Shown piece after piece: positions 27,573 through 36,436 of a stretch of 64,000 bases of DNA. Source of the DNA: Sphingosinicella ginsenosidimutans (GTDB lineage Bacteria; Pseudomonadota; Alphaproteobacteria; Sphingomonadales; Sphingomonadaceae); NCBI RefSeq assembly GCF_007995055.1, contig NZ_VOQQ01000001.1, positions 1,488,001-1,552,000 on the forward strand, given 5' to 3'. Made by a program: the position numbers and the translations under genes. Below the pieces are notes generated by a model. That model saw nothing but the letters and a program-made list of their open reading frames with translations. It searched no databases and was not told the origin of the DNA. The stretch's first letter is position 1, and each line of letters begins with the position of its first letter.

Positions 27573-28376
27573 TCAGGGGACGGGGAAGCTCTGCATTCCG
27601 GCGAGATAGACGTCGAAGGGAAGGTCGCCCTGCCGCCATGGCGTCTGTTCGCCGCCGGTCTCGCGATTGACGCGCAGCGCGACCCGGCGGACGAGTGCGT
27701 CGAGCGATTGACGGCGCCCGAGCTCGGCCGCGAAGGCGTTGGCGAAGGGGCTCCCCGATCCCGGCTCGCCGTCGAGCGCGACATTGCCCGGATCGGTGGA
27801 GAAGAGGGCGAGCACCGAGAGGCCGCGCAGATCGCCGAGCTGGCTGAGGCCGCGATGGGCGGCGGTCAATTCGGCGACGGACACCGTCGGCAATGCGCGG
27901 GCTGCCGCGACCACATCGGGGCTGTCGCCGCGCTGGAAGGGATTGTTGCGGCAGGCGTCGATGACGAGGAAGACCCCGCGCGCCCGATCGCTGAGGCGCG
28001 GGATCATCCGCTCCATGTCGATCAGGCTCGTGCCGTCGCCGGCGAGGAAATAGTTTCGCCCGGACACCTGGATGGCGTGGCCCGCATAATAGAGGAGGGC
28101 GACGTCGCCGGGCGCGAGCCGCGCCGCGAAGGCCTCCAGCTCGGTTTCCCAGCGCGCGAGATCGGGATCCTCGATCAGCCTCACGTCGCGCAGGCCAGCC
28201 CGGGTGAGGGCGGCGGCGACGTTGCGGCCGTCCACCGCGGTATTGGCGAGCGCGAGTGCGGGATTGCCGCTTCCGGCATAGCTCGCCGCCACGACCAGCG
28301 CGCGAGTCTCGGCGCGCGCGGCGACCGGAAGCGCAAGCAGGAAGACGAGCAGGATGCGGGCGAGCCGGCTGATCAT
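27573..28376 (-). CDS. Exported caspase-like (peptidase C14 family) protein
   Basis: This 267-aa protein has a signal peptide (LARILLVFLLALPVAARA) and a caspase p20-like domain. The catalytic His is in LLYYAGHAIQVSG (about 94-106) and the catalytic Cys in FLVIDACRNNPF (about 135-146). TRALVVAASYAG begins the fold. The specificity residue cannot be read from sequence. It starts 5 bp after the stop of a putative outer-membrane protein gene on the same strand, suggesting a common unit. Substrates of bacterial caspase homologues are mostly unknown; a periplasmic localisation is inferred. Confidence 0.87.
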   Translation of the reverse strand: MISRLARILLVFLLALPVAARAETRALVVAASYAGSGNPALALANTAVDGRNVAAALTRAGLRDVRLIEDPDLARWETELEAFAARLAPGDVALLYYAGHAIQVSGRNYFLAGDGTSLIDMERMIPRLSDRARGVFLVIDACRNNPFQRGDSPDVVAAARALPTVSVAELTAAHRGLSQLGDLRGLSVLALFSTDPGNVALDGEPGSGSPFANAFAAELGRRQSLDALVRRVALRVNRETGGEQTPWRQGDLPFDVYLAGMQSFPVP

Positions 28377-28381
28377 GCCGG

Positions 28382-29401
28382 CTACCGCCCCAATGCGAAG
28401 GTGAGGCCGAGGTTGAGCCCGTGATTGACGCGCGGATCATCGAAGCTGCGGACCCCGCTCAGCGGGAAATAGAAGATGCCGCGATACCGTATGTCGAGCG
28501 CCACGCGGTCGCTGAACCGGGAGAGGATGCCGACCGAAATGTCCGGGCCGACCGAGGTCTCCGAAGGCCGGCGCGTCGACAGGTCCAGCGTTCCGCCGCC
28601 GTCGAGATCGGTGAGCAGCGCCTGTGCGGTCAGCGCTGGGGCGCGGCTGACATGGACCATGCCGTTGACATAGACGAGCTGGCGCCGTGCGAAGGGAACG
28701 AAGGCCGCGGCGCCACCCCGGAGGCTCCAGCTTTCGCTGACGGCGCCGAGATCGAGCCGCTGCTCGCCTTGCGAAAGGCCGAGATCGACCGGCCCGGATC
28801 CCGAAAGCAGGGCGACGAGATTGGCGATGTTGGTCGACGACGTCGTGATCGCATCGAGCGTCGCGCGGCTGCGAACCCGTTCGTAACGGACGCCGCCGAT
28901 CAGCGCGAACCGCTCGTCGAGCCGATGCTGGACGGTGAGCTCGAGGTCGATCCGGCGGTAGGTCGCGCGACCTTCGGCGACGGTGCTGAGCAGATCGGTC
29001 GCGGTGAAGCCGCCCGCCGTGAGGGCAAGGTTGAGCGGCACGACGATGCGCGAACTGGTCTCGGCGGTGCCGTAAAGCCCCGTGAAGGTGACCTGCGTTT
29101 GCTGGCCGCCGACGGTGATCGATCCGCCGAACATCGGAAAGACGATCTGGCGCGCGCTGCCGCCGCCTTCGCCCACCGCGCCGCTCAGCGCCGCGTCCGG
29201 TCCGGCGAGCGCGCGGATCTGGTCATTGAGCCCGGCCAGGGCGTCGGTCGGAATCGGGAAGGCGTCGATGCCCTGCTGACGCTGCTCGCCATTGTCGAAA
29301 TAGATGACGGCGCGGGGCGACAGGCTGATTCCGGCCGCCGCCGCCTGCGGCGCCAGGATCAGCGCCGCGCCGCCCAGAATGCGCAGAAATGATCTCAACA
29401 T
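28382..29401 (-). CDS. Putative outer-membrane beta-barrel protein, unknown function
   Basis: I do not recognise a named family. The 339-aa protein has a signal peptide (about 1-23, ending AAAAG). After it comes a pattern of alternating hydrophobic residues with repeated aromatic-girdle-like segments (YRRIDLELTVQHRLDERFAL, GGVRYERVRSRATLDAI, VALDIRYRGIFYFPL). The end is HGLNLGLTFALGR, like the last strands of a small porin. The middle has an Asp/Gly loop (LTDLDGGGTLDLS). Its only neighbour in the unit is the caspase-like gene. Confidence 0.6.
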   Translation of the reverse strand: MLRSFLRILGGAALILAPQAAAAGISLSPRAVIYFDNGEQRQQGIDAFPIPTDALAGLNDQIRALAGPDAALSGAVGEGGGSARQIVFPMFGGSITVGGQQTQVTFTGLYGTAETSSRIVVPLNLALTAGGFTATDLLSTVAEGRATYRRIDLELTVQHRLDERFALIGGVRYERVRSRATLDAITTSSTNIANLVALLSGSGPVDLGLSQGEQRLDLGAVSESWSLRGGAAAFVPFARRQLVYVNGMVHVSRAPALTAQALLTDLDGGGTLDLSTRRPSETSVGPDISVGILSRFSDRVALDIRYRGIFYFPLSGVRSFDDPRVNHGLNLGLTFALGR

Positions 29402-29510
29402 GCCGTCCCCGATGCCCTGCCCATGTCAGGACTAACGGCGGAGCCCGGCGGCGCTTTAGCCTGCGGTCAGTCGGCCGGGGCCCGATCCGCGCCGCGCGCC
29501 GGGCCTTGGC

Positions 29511-29972
29511 TCACGGCATCACCTCCAGCACCTCGATCGCCTCGGCGGTGCCGTTGAAGTCGACCCGCTCGCCCGCCTCCGCGCCGATCAGCGCGCGGGC
29601 CAGCGGCGCGGAAAAGGCGATTCGGTCGGCCGCGGGATCGGCCTCGTCGCCGCCGACGATCGCAATCGTCCGCTCGGCGCCGCCGAGCCGGATGCGGACG
29701 CTGGAGCCGATCCCGGCCTCGCCGGGCGTCGGTGGCGGCGCGATCTCGGCGGTGGTCTGGCGGGTCGTCCAGTAGCGAAGGTCGCGGCGCAGCGCCTCGC
29801 GGGACGCCTCGTCCGCCTCGGCCGCGACCGCCGTCTCAAGCCGCGCGACCTCCGCCGCGATCAGGGCAAGCCCCCGCTCCGTGACCAGGTTCGGCCCTGG
29901 CGGGATCGGCAGCTCGAACCGCGGCTCCTTGTGCTCCTCGTCGCTCTCGCGGCGGAATGCGACGCTCATCAT
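29511..29972 (-). CDS. GreA/GreB-family transcription elongation factor
   Basis: GreA/B proteins stimulate transcript cleavage by backtracked RNA polymerase. The 153-aa protein has the N-terminal coiled-coil region (about 32-75; GLALIAAEVARLETAVAAEA) and a C-terminal FKBP-like domain (SSVRIRLGGAERTIAIVGGD, ISFSAPLARALIGAEAGE-like). The N-terminal extension HKEPRFELPIPPGPNLVT is typical of the sphingomonad GreB-like group. The start could be Met1 or Met2. Confidence 0.85.
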   Translation of the reverse strand: MMSVAFRRESDEEHKEPRFELPIPPGPNLVTERGLALIAAEVARLETAVAAEADEASREALRRDLRYWTTRQTTAEIAPPPTPGEAGIGSSVRIRLGGAERTIAIVGGDEADPAADRIAFSAPLARALIGAEAGERVDFNGTAEAIEVLEVMP

Positions 29973-30040
29973 CCTCTCCGTTCTTCGTCCGAATGTAGGC
30001 GCGGCGAGAGACGTTTCCTATCGCCCGTGCGATTCGCAGC

Positions 30041-30856
30041 TCAGTCGTCCAGCGGTTTGAACATCGGTTCCGCCTTCGCGAGGCGCGCCTGCATCGCCTC
30101 GCCGATGTCCACGCTGGCGAGCGTCGCCGCGTTCCAGAGGGCAACGTCGCGCAGCCCCTCCTCGATCGGGCGGCCGCGGCTGTGGTTCAGGCTCCGCTTG
30201 GCCCCGGCAACGGCGAGCGGCGATTTGGCGGCGATCATCTCGGCGATCGCACGCGCGGCTGCGATGGCGCCCTCCCGATCCGGGGCGACGGCGTTGACGA
30301 ACCCGATTCGCGACGCCTCCCCGGCGTCCATTCGGCGGCCGGTATAAACGAGCTCGCGCAGCAGGCCCTGGGGAACGAGATGACCCATGCGCTGCAGCGT
30401 GCCGAGATCGGCGGTGATCGCGACATCCACCTCGGCGATCTGGAAGAAGCTATCGGCGCTGGCGATGCGGATGTCCGCAGCGCATGCGAGATCGACCCCG
30501 GCGCCGATGCAGCCGCCATGGATCGCCGCGATCACGGGCGCGCGGGCCGCCTCGACCGCGCTGAACATGTCCTGGAGCCATTCGATATGGCGCAGCCGCG
30601 ATTCGGCCGCGCGGCCCGCATCGCTGCCAGGCGCAAACTGGGTCGCGGCATAATCGAGGTCGAGCCCGGCGGTGAAATGCCGGCCCGCGCCGGCCAGCAG
30701 GATCGCGCGCACGGCGGGATCGCGGCCGAGCCGGCGAAACGTGTCGCCGATCGCCGCGAACATCTCCCCGTCCATCGCGTTGAGCCTGTCCGGCCGGGTC
30801 ATCGTCACCGCCGCGACGCCCCGTTCGATCCCGATCCCGATCCGCGCGCTTTCCAT
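30041..30856 (-). CDS. Enoyl-CoA hydratase/isomerase family protein
   Basis: This crotonase-fold protein of 271 aa has the oxyanion-hole segments AGAGRHFTAGLDLDY (about 56-70) and AIHGGCIGAGVDLACAADIRI (read in two parts, about 112-132). The C-terminal pattern FVNAVAPDREGAIAAARAIA also fits. The Asp-rich residues near 140-150 (SADSFFQIAEVDVAITADLG) fit the dienoyl-CoA isomerase subgroup. The Met at 30856 is a better start than the one at 30886. It is divergent from the [2Fe-2S] gene with 28 bp between start codons. Confidence 0.9.
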   Translation of the reverse strand: MESARIGIGIERGVAAVTMTRPDRLNAMDGEMFAAIGDTFRRLGRDPAVRAILLAGAGRHFTAGLDLDYAATQFAPGSDAGRAAESRLRHIEWLQDMFSAVEAARAPVIAAIHGGCIGAGVDLACAADIRIASADSFFQIAEVDVAITADLGTLQRMGHLVPQGLLRELVYTGRRMDAGEASRIGFVNAVAPDREGAIAAARAIAEMIAAKSPLAVAGAKRSLNHSRGRPIEEGLRDVALWNAATLASVDIGEAMQARLAKAEPMFKPLDD

Positions 30857-30884
30857 CGCCTTCCCCTTCCGCCTATCAGGGCGC

Positions 30885-31436
30885 ATGACCAGCTTTACCG
30901 TGAACGGCCAGCCCGTCCACTACCGGCTCCATCCCGATACGCCGCTGCTCTTCGCGCTGCGCGAGGCATCGAATCTTACCGGGGCGAAGCTCGGCTGCGG
31001 CACCGGCCATTGCGGCGCCTGCACCGTCCATGTCGATGGCCGCGCGGTGCGAAGCTGCCGGGTTCCGATCCGGGAGATCGAGGGCACCTATGTGACCACG
31101 ATCGAGGGGCTTTCGAACGATCGGTCGCACCCGGTTCAGCAGGCCTTCGCCGCGGACAATGTGCCGCAATGCGGCTTCTGCATTCCCGGCATGATCATGG
31201 CCGCCGCGGCGCTGATCGACCATGAGGACAGCCTGTCGGACGATCGGATCGACGCGGCGATCCCCAATATCTGCCGCTGCGGCATCTATCCGCGACTGCG
31301 CGATTCGATCCGCCGCGCGGCGCGGATCAGGAGCGGGGAGGAACGCGTTGCCGCAAGCCCGCCGCCGCGGATCGCGCCGGTGGATGCCGCCCGCGCGGTG
31401 CCCGCCTTGCGTCCGCCACGCGGCGTCCCGCGCTGA
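30885..31436 (+). CDS. [2Fe-2S]-binding subunit of a xanthine dehydrogenase/aldehyde oxidase-type enzyme
   Basis: This 183-aa protein has both iron-sulfur sites of the small subunit of molybdenum hydroxylases. The plant-ferredoxin-type cluster is GCGTGHCGACTVHVDG (about 40-55) and the second cluster in the helical domain uses CGFCIPGM and CRCGIYPR. The start at 30885 directly follows the divergent hydratase promoter region. Normally the molybdopterin large subunit is the next gene; here the next gene is an RcnB-like protein. The partner must be elsewhere or absent. The Pro-rich C-terminal 35 residues are unremarkable. Confidence 0.9.
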   Translation: MTSFTVNGQPVHYRLHPDTPLLFALREASNLTGAKLGCGTGHCGACTVHVDGRAVRSCRVPIREIEGTYVTTIEGLSNDRSHPVQQAFAADNVPQCGFCIPGMIMAAAALIDHEDSLSDDRIDAAIPNICRCGIYPRLRDSIRRAARIRSGEERVAASPPPRIAPVDAARAVPALRPPRGVPR

Positions 31437-31564
31437 GACGGGGCGATCGTCACCTTTCCGAAACCTTGCCGGCTGGTTCAGCATTGCGTCAGCAGCCGTT
31501 GTGCAAAACGCATCATCAAAGGCGGCCTGTTGCCGCCCTGTGCATGTTTGAAGGAGTAGGGCAG

Positions 31565-32413
31565 ATGCCGAGGGCATTGTTCGGTTTTTTACTCGCCGCA
31601 AGCGCTTTGGCGCCCGCCGCGGCGATCGCGCAGCATCATCGCGACAATGGCGATCGCGGCCATGACCGTGGCAGCTGGCACGGCGGGGAATCGCGCGGGC
31701 AATCGCAGCGCCAGGCTCCGCCGGCCCGCCAGGCGCCGCCGGCGGCCGTCCAGCGCCAGGCCCCGCCGCCCGCAGCCCAGCGTCAGGGCGGCAACTGGCA
31801 GGGTCGCGGCAACTTCCAGGGCAATCGCGGACCTCAGGGATCGCCGCAGGGCGTGCGGCCGCAGGGCGCGCGCGGCCCCCAGGCTGCGCCGCAGGGTTAT
31901 CGCGGCAATCGCGGGCCCCAGGCGCGTCCGGGCAGCATCTACCCGCAGGCGTGGCAGGGCAATCCCAACGATCCCAGGCTGCGTCACTATCAGGAGCTCG
32001 AGCGGCGCAACCAGTATCGCTACGGCACCCCGCAGCAGCGCGCGGCGATCCGCGGCTCCAACGGTCCGCGGGCGGGCGCGCGCGGCAATCGCAACTGGGG
32101 CCGGGACTGGAATCGCGGCTGGCGTGGCGACCGGCGTTACGATTGGCAGCGTTACCGGGTCGGCAACCGCCACCTGTTCCACCTGTCTCCTTATTATGCG
32201 CCTTACCGCAATTGGCACTATCGCCGCTTCTCGATCGGGCTGTTCCTCGATCCGCTATTCTATGGACAGAGCTACTGGATCGGCGATCCTTATTATTATC
32301 GCCTGCCGCCGGCCCCTCCGGGCACGGAATGGGTGCGCTACTATAACGACGTGCTGCTGGTGGACGTCTACACCGGCGAAGTGGTTGACGCGATCTACGA
32401 CTTCTTCTGGTAA
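31565..32413 (+). CDS. RcnB-like exported protein with Gln/Pro/Gly-rich repeats
   Basis: The 282-aa protein has a signal peptide (LFGFLLAASALAPAAAIAQ), then a disordered repetitive region (about 24-150) built of RQAPPA, QGNRGPQG and similar units rich in Gln, Arg, Gly and Pro. The C-terminal domain (about 195-282) resembles the RcnB/DUF3300-type family, with FHLSPYYAPYRNWHYRRFSI and a final VDVYTGEVVDAIYDFFW. RcnB of Escherichia coli is a periplasmic nickel/cobalt homeostasis protein; metal binding here is not proven. AAGGAG lies upstream of the ATG. A clear terminator follows. Confidence 0.8.
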   Translation: MPRALFGFLLAASALAPAAAIAQHHRDNGDRGHDRGSWHGGESRGQSQRQAPPARQAPPAAVQRQAPPPAAQRQGGNWQGRGNFQGNRGPQGSPQGVRPQGARGPQAAPQGYRGNRGPQARPGSIYPQAWQGNPNDPRLRHYQELERRNQYRYGTPQQRAAIRGSNGPRAGARGNRNWGRDWNRGWRGDRRYDWQRYRVGNRHLFHLSPYYAPYRNWHYRRFSIGLFLDPLFYGQSYWIGDPYYYRLPPAPPGTEWVRYYNDVLLVDVYTGEVVDAIYDFFW

Positions 32414-32444
32414 GTCCGATCGACTTCTCCGCGGGGAAGCAGGA

Positions 32445-32474
32445 AGCCCGGGGCCACAAGCCCCGGGCTTTTTC
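32445..32474 (+). terminator. Rho-independent terminator after the RcnB-like gene
   Basis: A 10-bp perfect stem AGCCCGGGGC / GCCCCGGGCT with loop CACAA is followed by a run of T (CTTTTTCC). It is 32 bp beyond the stop codon and would end rightward transcription before the amidohydrolase gene. Confidence 0.85.
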
Positions 32475-32551
32475 CTTGTCAGGCCAAGCGCGTCTGAGTC
32501 ATGAATGCGCCACGCCGAAACAGTGGCCAAAACAAGGGCCAAAACAGGGGG

Positions 32552-33859
32552 ATGTCGATGATCGCGCGCTTCATGGTCATGCTGCTTGTCTCCGCCGCCG
32601 CGTCATCCGTCGCGGCGCAGGGCAGCAGCCAATCGTCTGCACCGCACCAGACGATCGTCGTCCAGGCCGGCCATCTGATGACCGACCCCGCCCGGCCGAT
32701 CGCCGGCCCTTCGACCATCATGATCGTCGACGGCCGAATCCAGAGCGTCACCGCCGGCATCGTCCCGCCGCCCGCGGGTGCCCGGCTGATCGATCTCACG
32801 AACCGGACGGTGATGCCCGGGCTGATCGACGCCCATGTCCACCTGGTCGGCGATTCGCGGGCGCCGTTCTGGCGCGGCGCGGTCGACACGGACGATTATC
32901 TGACGCTGCTCGGCGCGCATAATGCGCTGGTCACGCTGCGCGCCGGTTTTACCACCGTGCGCGATCTGGGCTCGCCCGGCGTCACCGGCTTCGCGCTCCG
33001 GCGGGCGATCGACGAAGGCCTGATCGAAGGCCCGCGCATGCTCGTCGCCGGCGAGCCATTGTCCACCATCGGCGGCCATGGCGACACCGCCGGCTTCCGG
33101 CCGGAAGTGAACGAGGTCCTCCAGGGCCACAACACATGCACCGGCGCCGATCAGTGCGCCGCCCGCGTTCGCGAACAGGCCCGCAATGGCGCCGACGTGA
33201 TCAAGTTCATGGCAACCGGCGGCGTCCTTTCCCAGGGCGATCGCGGGCTCGGCCAGGCCTTTACCGACGAGGAGATGCGCGCGATCGTCTCGACCGCGCA
33301 TTCGCTCGGCCTCAAGGCGGCGGCGCACGCGCATAGCGACGAGGGGATCGCGGCGGCGGTCCGGGCGGGCGTGGATTCGATCGAGCACGGCACCTTTGCA
33401 AGCCCGGCGACGCTCCAGCTGATGCGGCAGCACGGCACCACGCTCGTGCCGACCCTGATGGCGTTCGAAGGCATAAGGGAGCGGCTGGGGACCGGCGTCT
33501 ACACGCCGCGGGTCGAAGACAAGGTGCGGATGACGCTTCAGGTGGTCGGCCGGGCGGCACGCGGGGCGATCCAGGCCGGGGTCCCCGTCGTTTTCGGCAC
33601 CGACGAGGGGGTCTATGAGCATGGCCTCGACGCCGGCGAGTTCAACCTGCTCGTCACCGAAGCCGGCATGACGCCCCAACAGGCGATCGCCGCCGCGACC
33701 ACGGGCGCCGCGCACCTGCTCGGCCTCGACGACGAGGTCGGGAAGATCGCGCCCGGCTATTCGGCCGATCTCATCGCGGTGGACGGCGATCCGCTCGCCA
33801 ATGTCCGTCTTCTCGAACATGTCGGCTTCGTGATGGTGCGCGGCCACGTGGTGGAGTGA
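32552..33859 (+). CDS. Exported amidohydrolase (metal-dependent, prolidase/imidazolonepropionase-like)
   Basis: This 435-aa protein from the Met at 32552 has a signal peptide (SMIARFMVMLLVSAAASSVAAQ) and the metal-site series of the amidohydrolase superfamily. The series is GLIDAHVHL (HxH), DVIKFMATGG (bridging Lys), AHAHSDEG (His), SIEHGTF (His) and FGTDEGVYEHG (Asp). C-terminal GKIAPGYSADLIAVDGDP is the usual closing strand. Relatives hydrolyse X-Pro dipeptides and related amides; the substrate is not determinable. It is 4 bp ahead of the dioxygenase gene. Confidence 0.9.
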   Translation: MSMIARFMVMLLVSAAASSVAAQGSSQSSAPHQTIVVQAGHLMTDPARPIAGPSTIMIVDGRIQSVTAGIVPPPAGARLIDLTNRTVMPGLIDAHVHLVGDSRAPFWRGAVDTDDYLTLLGAHNALVTLRAGFTTVRDLGSPGVTGFALRRAIDEGLIEGPRMLVAGEPLSTIGGHGDTAGFRPEVNEVLQGHNTCTGADQCAARVREQARNGADVIKFMATGGVLSQGDRGLGQAFTDEEMRAIVSTAHSLGLKAAAHAHSDEGIAAAVRAGVDSIEHGTFASPATLQLMRQHGTTLVPTLMAFEGIRERLGTGVYTPRVEDKVRMTLQVVGRAARGAIQAGVPVVFGTDEGVYEHGLDAGEFNLLVTEAGMTPQQAIAAATTGAAHLLGLDDEVGKIAPGYSADLIAVDGDPLANVRLLEHVGFVMVRGHVVE

Positions 33860-33863
33860 GGCG

Positions 33864-34541
33864 ATGAGTGCTGCGCATGTCGACTACAAGGCGGCGATCG
33901 GCGCGTCGGTGGCCCAGCGCCTGGCGCGTCACCCGAGCGGTTTCAAGATTCCGTCGAACGACATCGACATCTTCGTCATCCGCGATTTCCTGACCGCGAA
34001 GGAGTGCGAGGGCCTCGTCCGCAAGATCGATCGCGAGCGCATCCCCTCGAAGCTGCTGGCGCCCTCATCCGATCCGGAGTTCCGGACCAGCGAGAGCTGC
34101 AACCTCGATTCGAAGGACCCGCTGGTCATCCAGGTCGAGGCGAAGCTCACGGCGCTGACCGGGATCGAGCCGAGCCATGGCGAGACGATCCAGGGCCAGC
34201 GCTATGCGGTCGGCCAGCAGTTCAAGCCGCATCACGATTATTTCCACCAGTCCGAAGCCTATTGGGAGGAAATGGACCGGTGCGGCGGCCAGCGCACCTG
34301 GACCGCCATGGCCTTCCTCAACATGCCCGAGGAAGGCGGCCAGACCCATTTCCCTCGCGTCGGCATCAAGGTCGCGCCGCGAACCGGCAACCTGCTCATC
34401 TGGAACAATCTCGATGCGCATGGCCTGCCCAATCCGGCGACGCTCCATCAGGGGATGCCGGTGATGGCCGGGACGAAATATGTCATCACCAAATGGCATC
34501 GCGAGCGCCCCTGGATCGTCTCGAGCGCCACTTATTATTGA
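33864..34541 (+). CDS. Prolyl 4-hydroxylase-like 2-oxoglutarate/Fe(II) dioxygenase
   Basis: This 225-aa protein has the P4H catalytic domain: QFKPHHDYFHQ supplies the His-x-Asp iron ligands (about 112-118), TLHQGMPVMAG the distal His and GTKYVITKWHRE the 2-oxoglutarate-binding Lys. TWTAMAFLNMPEEGGQTHFP is the core strand. Bacterial members hydroxylate proline in proteins or peptides. It lacks a signal peptide. It follows the amidohydrolase by 4 bp, suggesting one transcript, though a metabolic link is not evident. Confidence 0.9.
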   Translation: MSAAHVDYKAAIGASVAQRLARHPSGFKIPSNDIDIFVIRDFLTAKECEGLVRKIDRERIPSKLLAPSSDPEFRTSESCNLDSKDPLVIQVEAKLTALTGIEPSHGETIQGQRYAVGQQFKPHHDYFHQSEAYWEEMDRCGGQRTWTAMAFLNMPEEGGQTHFPRVGIKVAPRTGNLLIWNNLDAHGLPNPATLHQGMPVMAGTKYVITKWHRERPWIVSSATYY

Positions 34542-34615
34542 GCCGGGGCGCGAGCGCGCTTGCGGCCGCCGGCTCCCCGTATTAGCGTCACAACACAGTT
34601 CGCAGGGGAATCTCC

Positions 34616-36430
34616 ATGAGCCGCCGTTCGCTCCTTCTCGCCGCCCTTCTCGCCGCCGCACCGATCCAGCCGCTCCTGGCGCAGGCCCCGACTTCGGCGG
34701 CCGCGCCGGCAAGCGCCGACGCGCGTCTTCGCCAGCTGTTTCACGACAGCGATGAGGCGAATCTCCGCCGCAACCCGATCATGGCGATCTTCCGCGGCGA
34801 CTACAGCCATGCCGACCAGCTGGGCGACTATCTGAGCGATGCCTACTACGCCGCCGAGCGCGCGGCGGCGGAGCAGGATCTGGCGGCGTTGCAGGCGATC
34901 CCCCGCGACCAGCTCGATCCGACGGACCAGATCGCCTACGATGTCTTCAAATATCAGCGCACCGAGGATCTCGCGGACGTCCAGCCGGACATGCTGGCGC
35001 TTACCGTGGTGAGGCCGATGAACCATTTCAGCGGCTTCCAGACCTTCTATCCGGTCTTCGCCTCCGGCCACGGCGCGGCGCCGTTCCGCAACGTCAAGGA
35101 TTATGAGGACAACCTCGCCCGCCATCGCCAGTTCGTGAGGATCATGGATCGGGTGATCGAGCGCTTCCGCCAGGGCCTCGCCTCGGGCGTCGTCGAAACC
35201 CAGCTCACGATCCGCAACGTCATCCAGCAACTCGACACCCAGCTCGCCGAGGCCCCTGAGGCCTCGCCTTATTACGCGCCGGTGCTGAACTTCCCCGATG
35301 CGGTGCCGGCGGCGGATCGGCCGCGTCTCCAGCAGGCCTATCTCGCCGAGGTCCGCGACGACATCTTCCCCGCCTATCGCCGGCTGCGTGATTTCCTGCA
35401 GAACGACTATCTGCCGCATGCCCGCGCCGAGGTCGGCCTCCATTCGATGCGCGGCGGCGATCGCATGTATGCGCGCCTCATCGAAGAGAACACGACGCTG
35501 CCGCTCACCGCGGACGACGTCCACAATCTCGGCCTCTCCGAGGTCGCGCGGATCCGCGGCGAGATGGAGCAGATCAAGACGCGGGTCGGCTTTACCGGCA
35601 CGCTCGCCCAGTTCTTCGAGCATCTGCGCACCGATCCCCAGTTCGCACCGGCGAGCTGCGACGCGCTGCGCGACGGTTTCTACGCCATCGGCCGGCGCGT
35701 CGATGCGCGGGTGCGCGAGTTTTTCTCGACGATCCCGCGCTCGCATCTCGACATTCGCCGGGTCGAACCGTTCCGCGAGCGGACCGAGGCGGCCGGCTCC
35801 TACAATGACGGCACGCCGGACGGCTCGCGGCCCGGCGTCTTCTATTTCAACTGCTACGATCTGCCATCGGCCCGGACCTACGGCATGGAGACGCTGTACC
35901 TGCACGAAGGCATTCCGGGGCACCATTTCCAGATCATGCTCGCCTCTGAGAACGAGCGGCTGCCCAATTTCATGCGCTTCGGCGGCAACACCGCCTTCGT
36001 CGAAGGCTGGGCGCTTTATGCGGAGACGCTGTGGGACGAGCTCGGCATGGAGACCGATCCCTATCAGCGCTTCGGCGGGCTCAATGACGAGATGCTGCGC
36101 GCGATGCGCCTCGTGGTCGACACCGGGATCCATGCCAAGGGCTGGACCCGCGATCAGGCGATCCAGTACATGCTCGACAATAGCGGCATGAGCCGGACCG
36201 AGGTGACCGCCGAGGTCGAGCGCTATATTGCCATCCCCGGCCAGGCGCTCGCCTACAAGATCGGCGCCCTCACCATCCTGCGCCTCCGCCACGAGGCCGA
36301 ACAGGCTCTGGGCTCCCGCTTCGATCTCAAGGCCTTCCACGCCGAGGTGCTCGACACCGGCGCGCTGCCGATGCCGGTGCTGGAGGCCAAGATCCGCGCC
36401 TGGATCGCGGCGCAGCGCGCGGCCGCCTGA
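34616..36430 (+). CDS. Exported DUF885-family putative metallopeptidase
   Basis: This 604-aa protein has a signal peptide (LLLAALLAAAPIQPLLAQ). The conserved DUF885 zinc-site-like motif YLHEGIPGHHFQIML is at about 431-445, followed by FRFGGNTAFVEGWALYAETL in two parts, which supplies the Glu ligand. The N-terminus carries DANLRRNP-type sequence (DEANLRRNPIMAIF). Relatives are thought to be carboxypeptidases. It lies 74 bp after the dioxygenase and ends 7 bp before the convergent lysK stop. Confidence 0.88.
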   Translation: MSRRSLLLAALLAAAPIQPLLAQAPTSAAAPASADARLRQLFHDSDEANLRRNPIMAIFRGDYSHADQLGDYLSDAYYAAERAAAEQDLAALQAIPRDQLDPTDQIAYDVFKYQRTEDLADVQPDMLALTVVRPMNHFSGFQTFYPVFASGHGAAPFRNVKDYEDNLARHRQFVRIMDRVIERFRQGLASGVVETQLTIRNVIQQLDTQLAEAPEASPYYAPVLNFPDAVPAADRPRLQQAYLAEVRDDIFPAYRRLRDFLQNDYLPHARAEVGLHSMRGGDRMYARLIEENTTLPLTADDVHNLGLSEVARIRGEMEQIKTRVGFTGTLAQFFEHLRTDPQFAPASCDALRDGFYAIGRRVDARVREFFSTIPRSHLDIRRVEPFRERTEAAGSYNDGTPDGSRPGVFYFNCYDLPSARTYGMETLYLHEGIPGHHFQIMLASENERLPNFMRFGGNTAFVEGWALYAETLWDELGMETDPYQRFGGLNDEMLRAMRLVVDTGIHAKGWTRDQAIQYMLDNSGMSRTEVTAEVERYIAIPGQALAYKIGALTILRLRHEAEQALGSRFDLKAFHAEVLDTGALPMPVLEAKIRAWIAAQRAAA

Positions 36431-36436
36431 CGGCCG

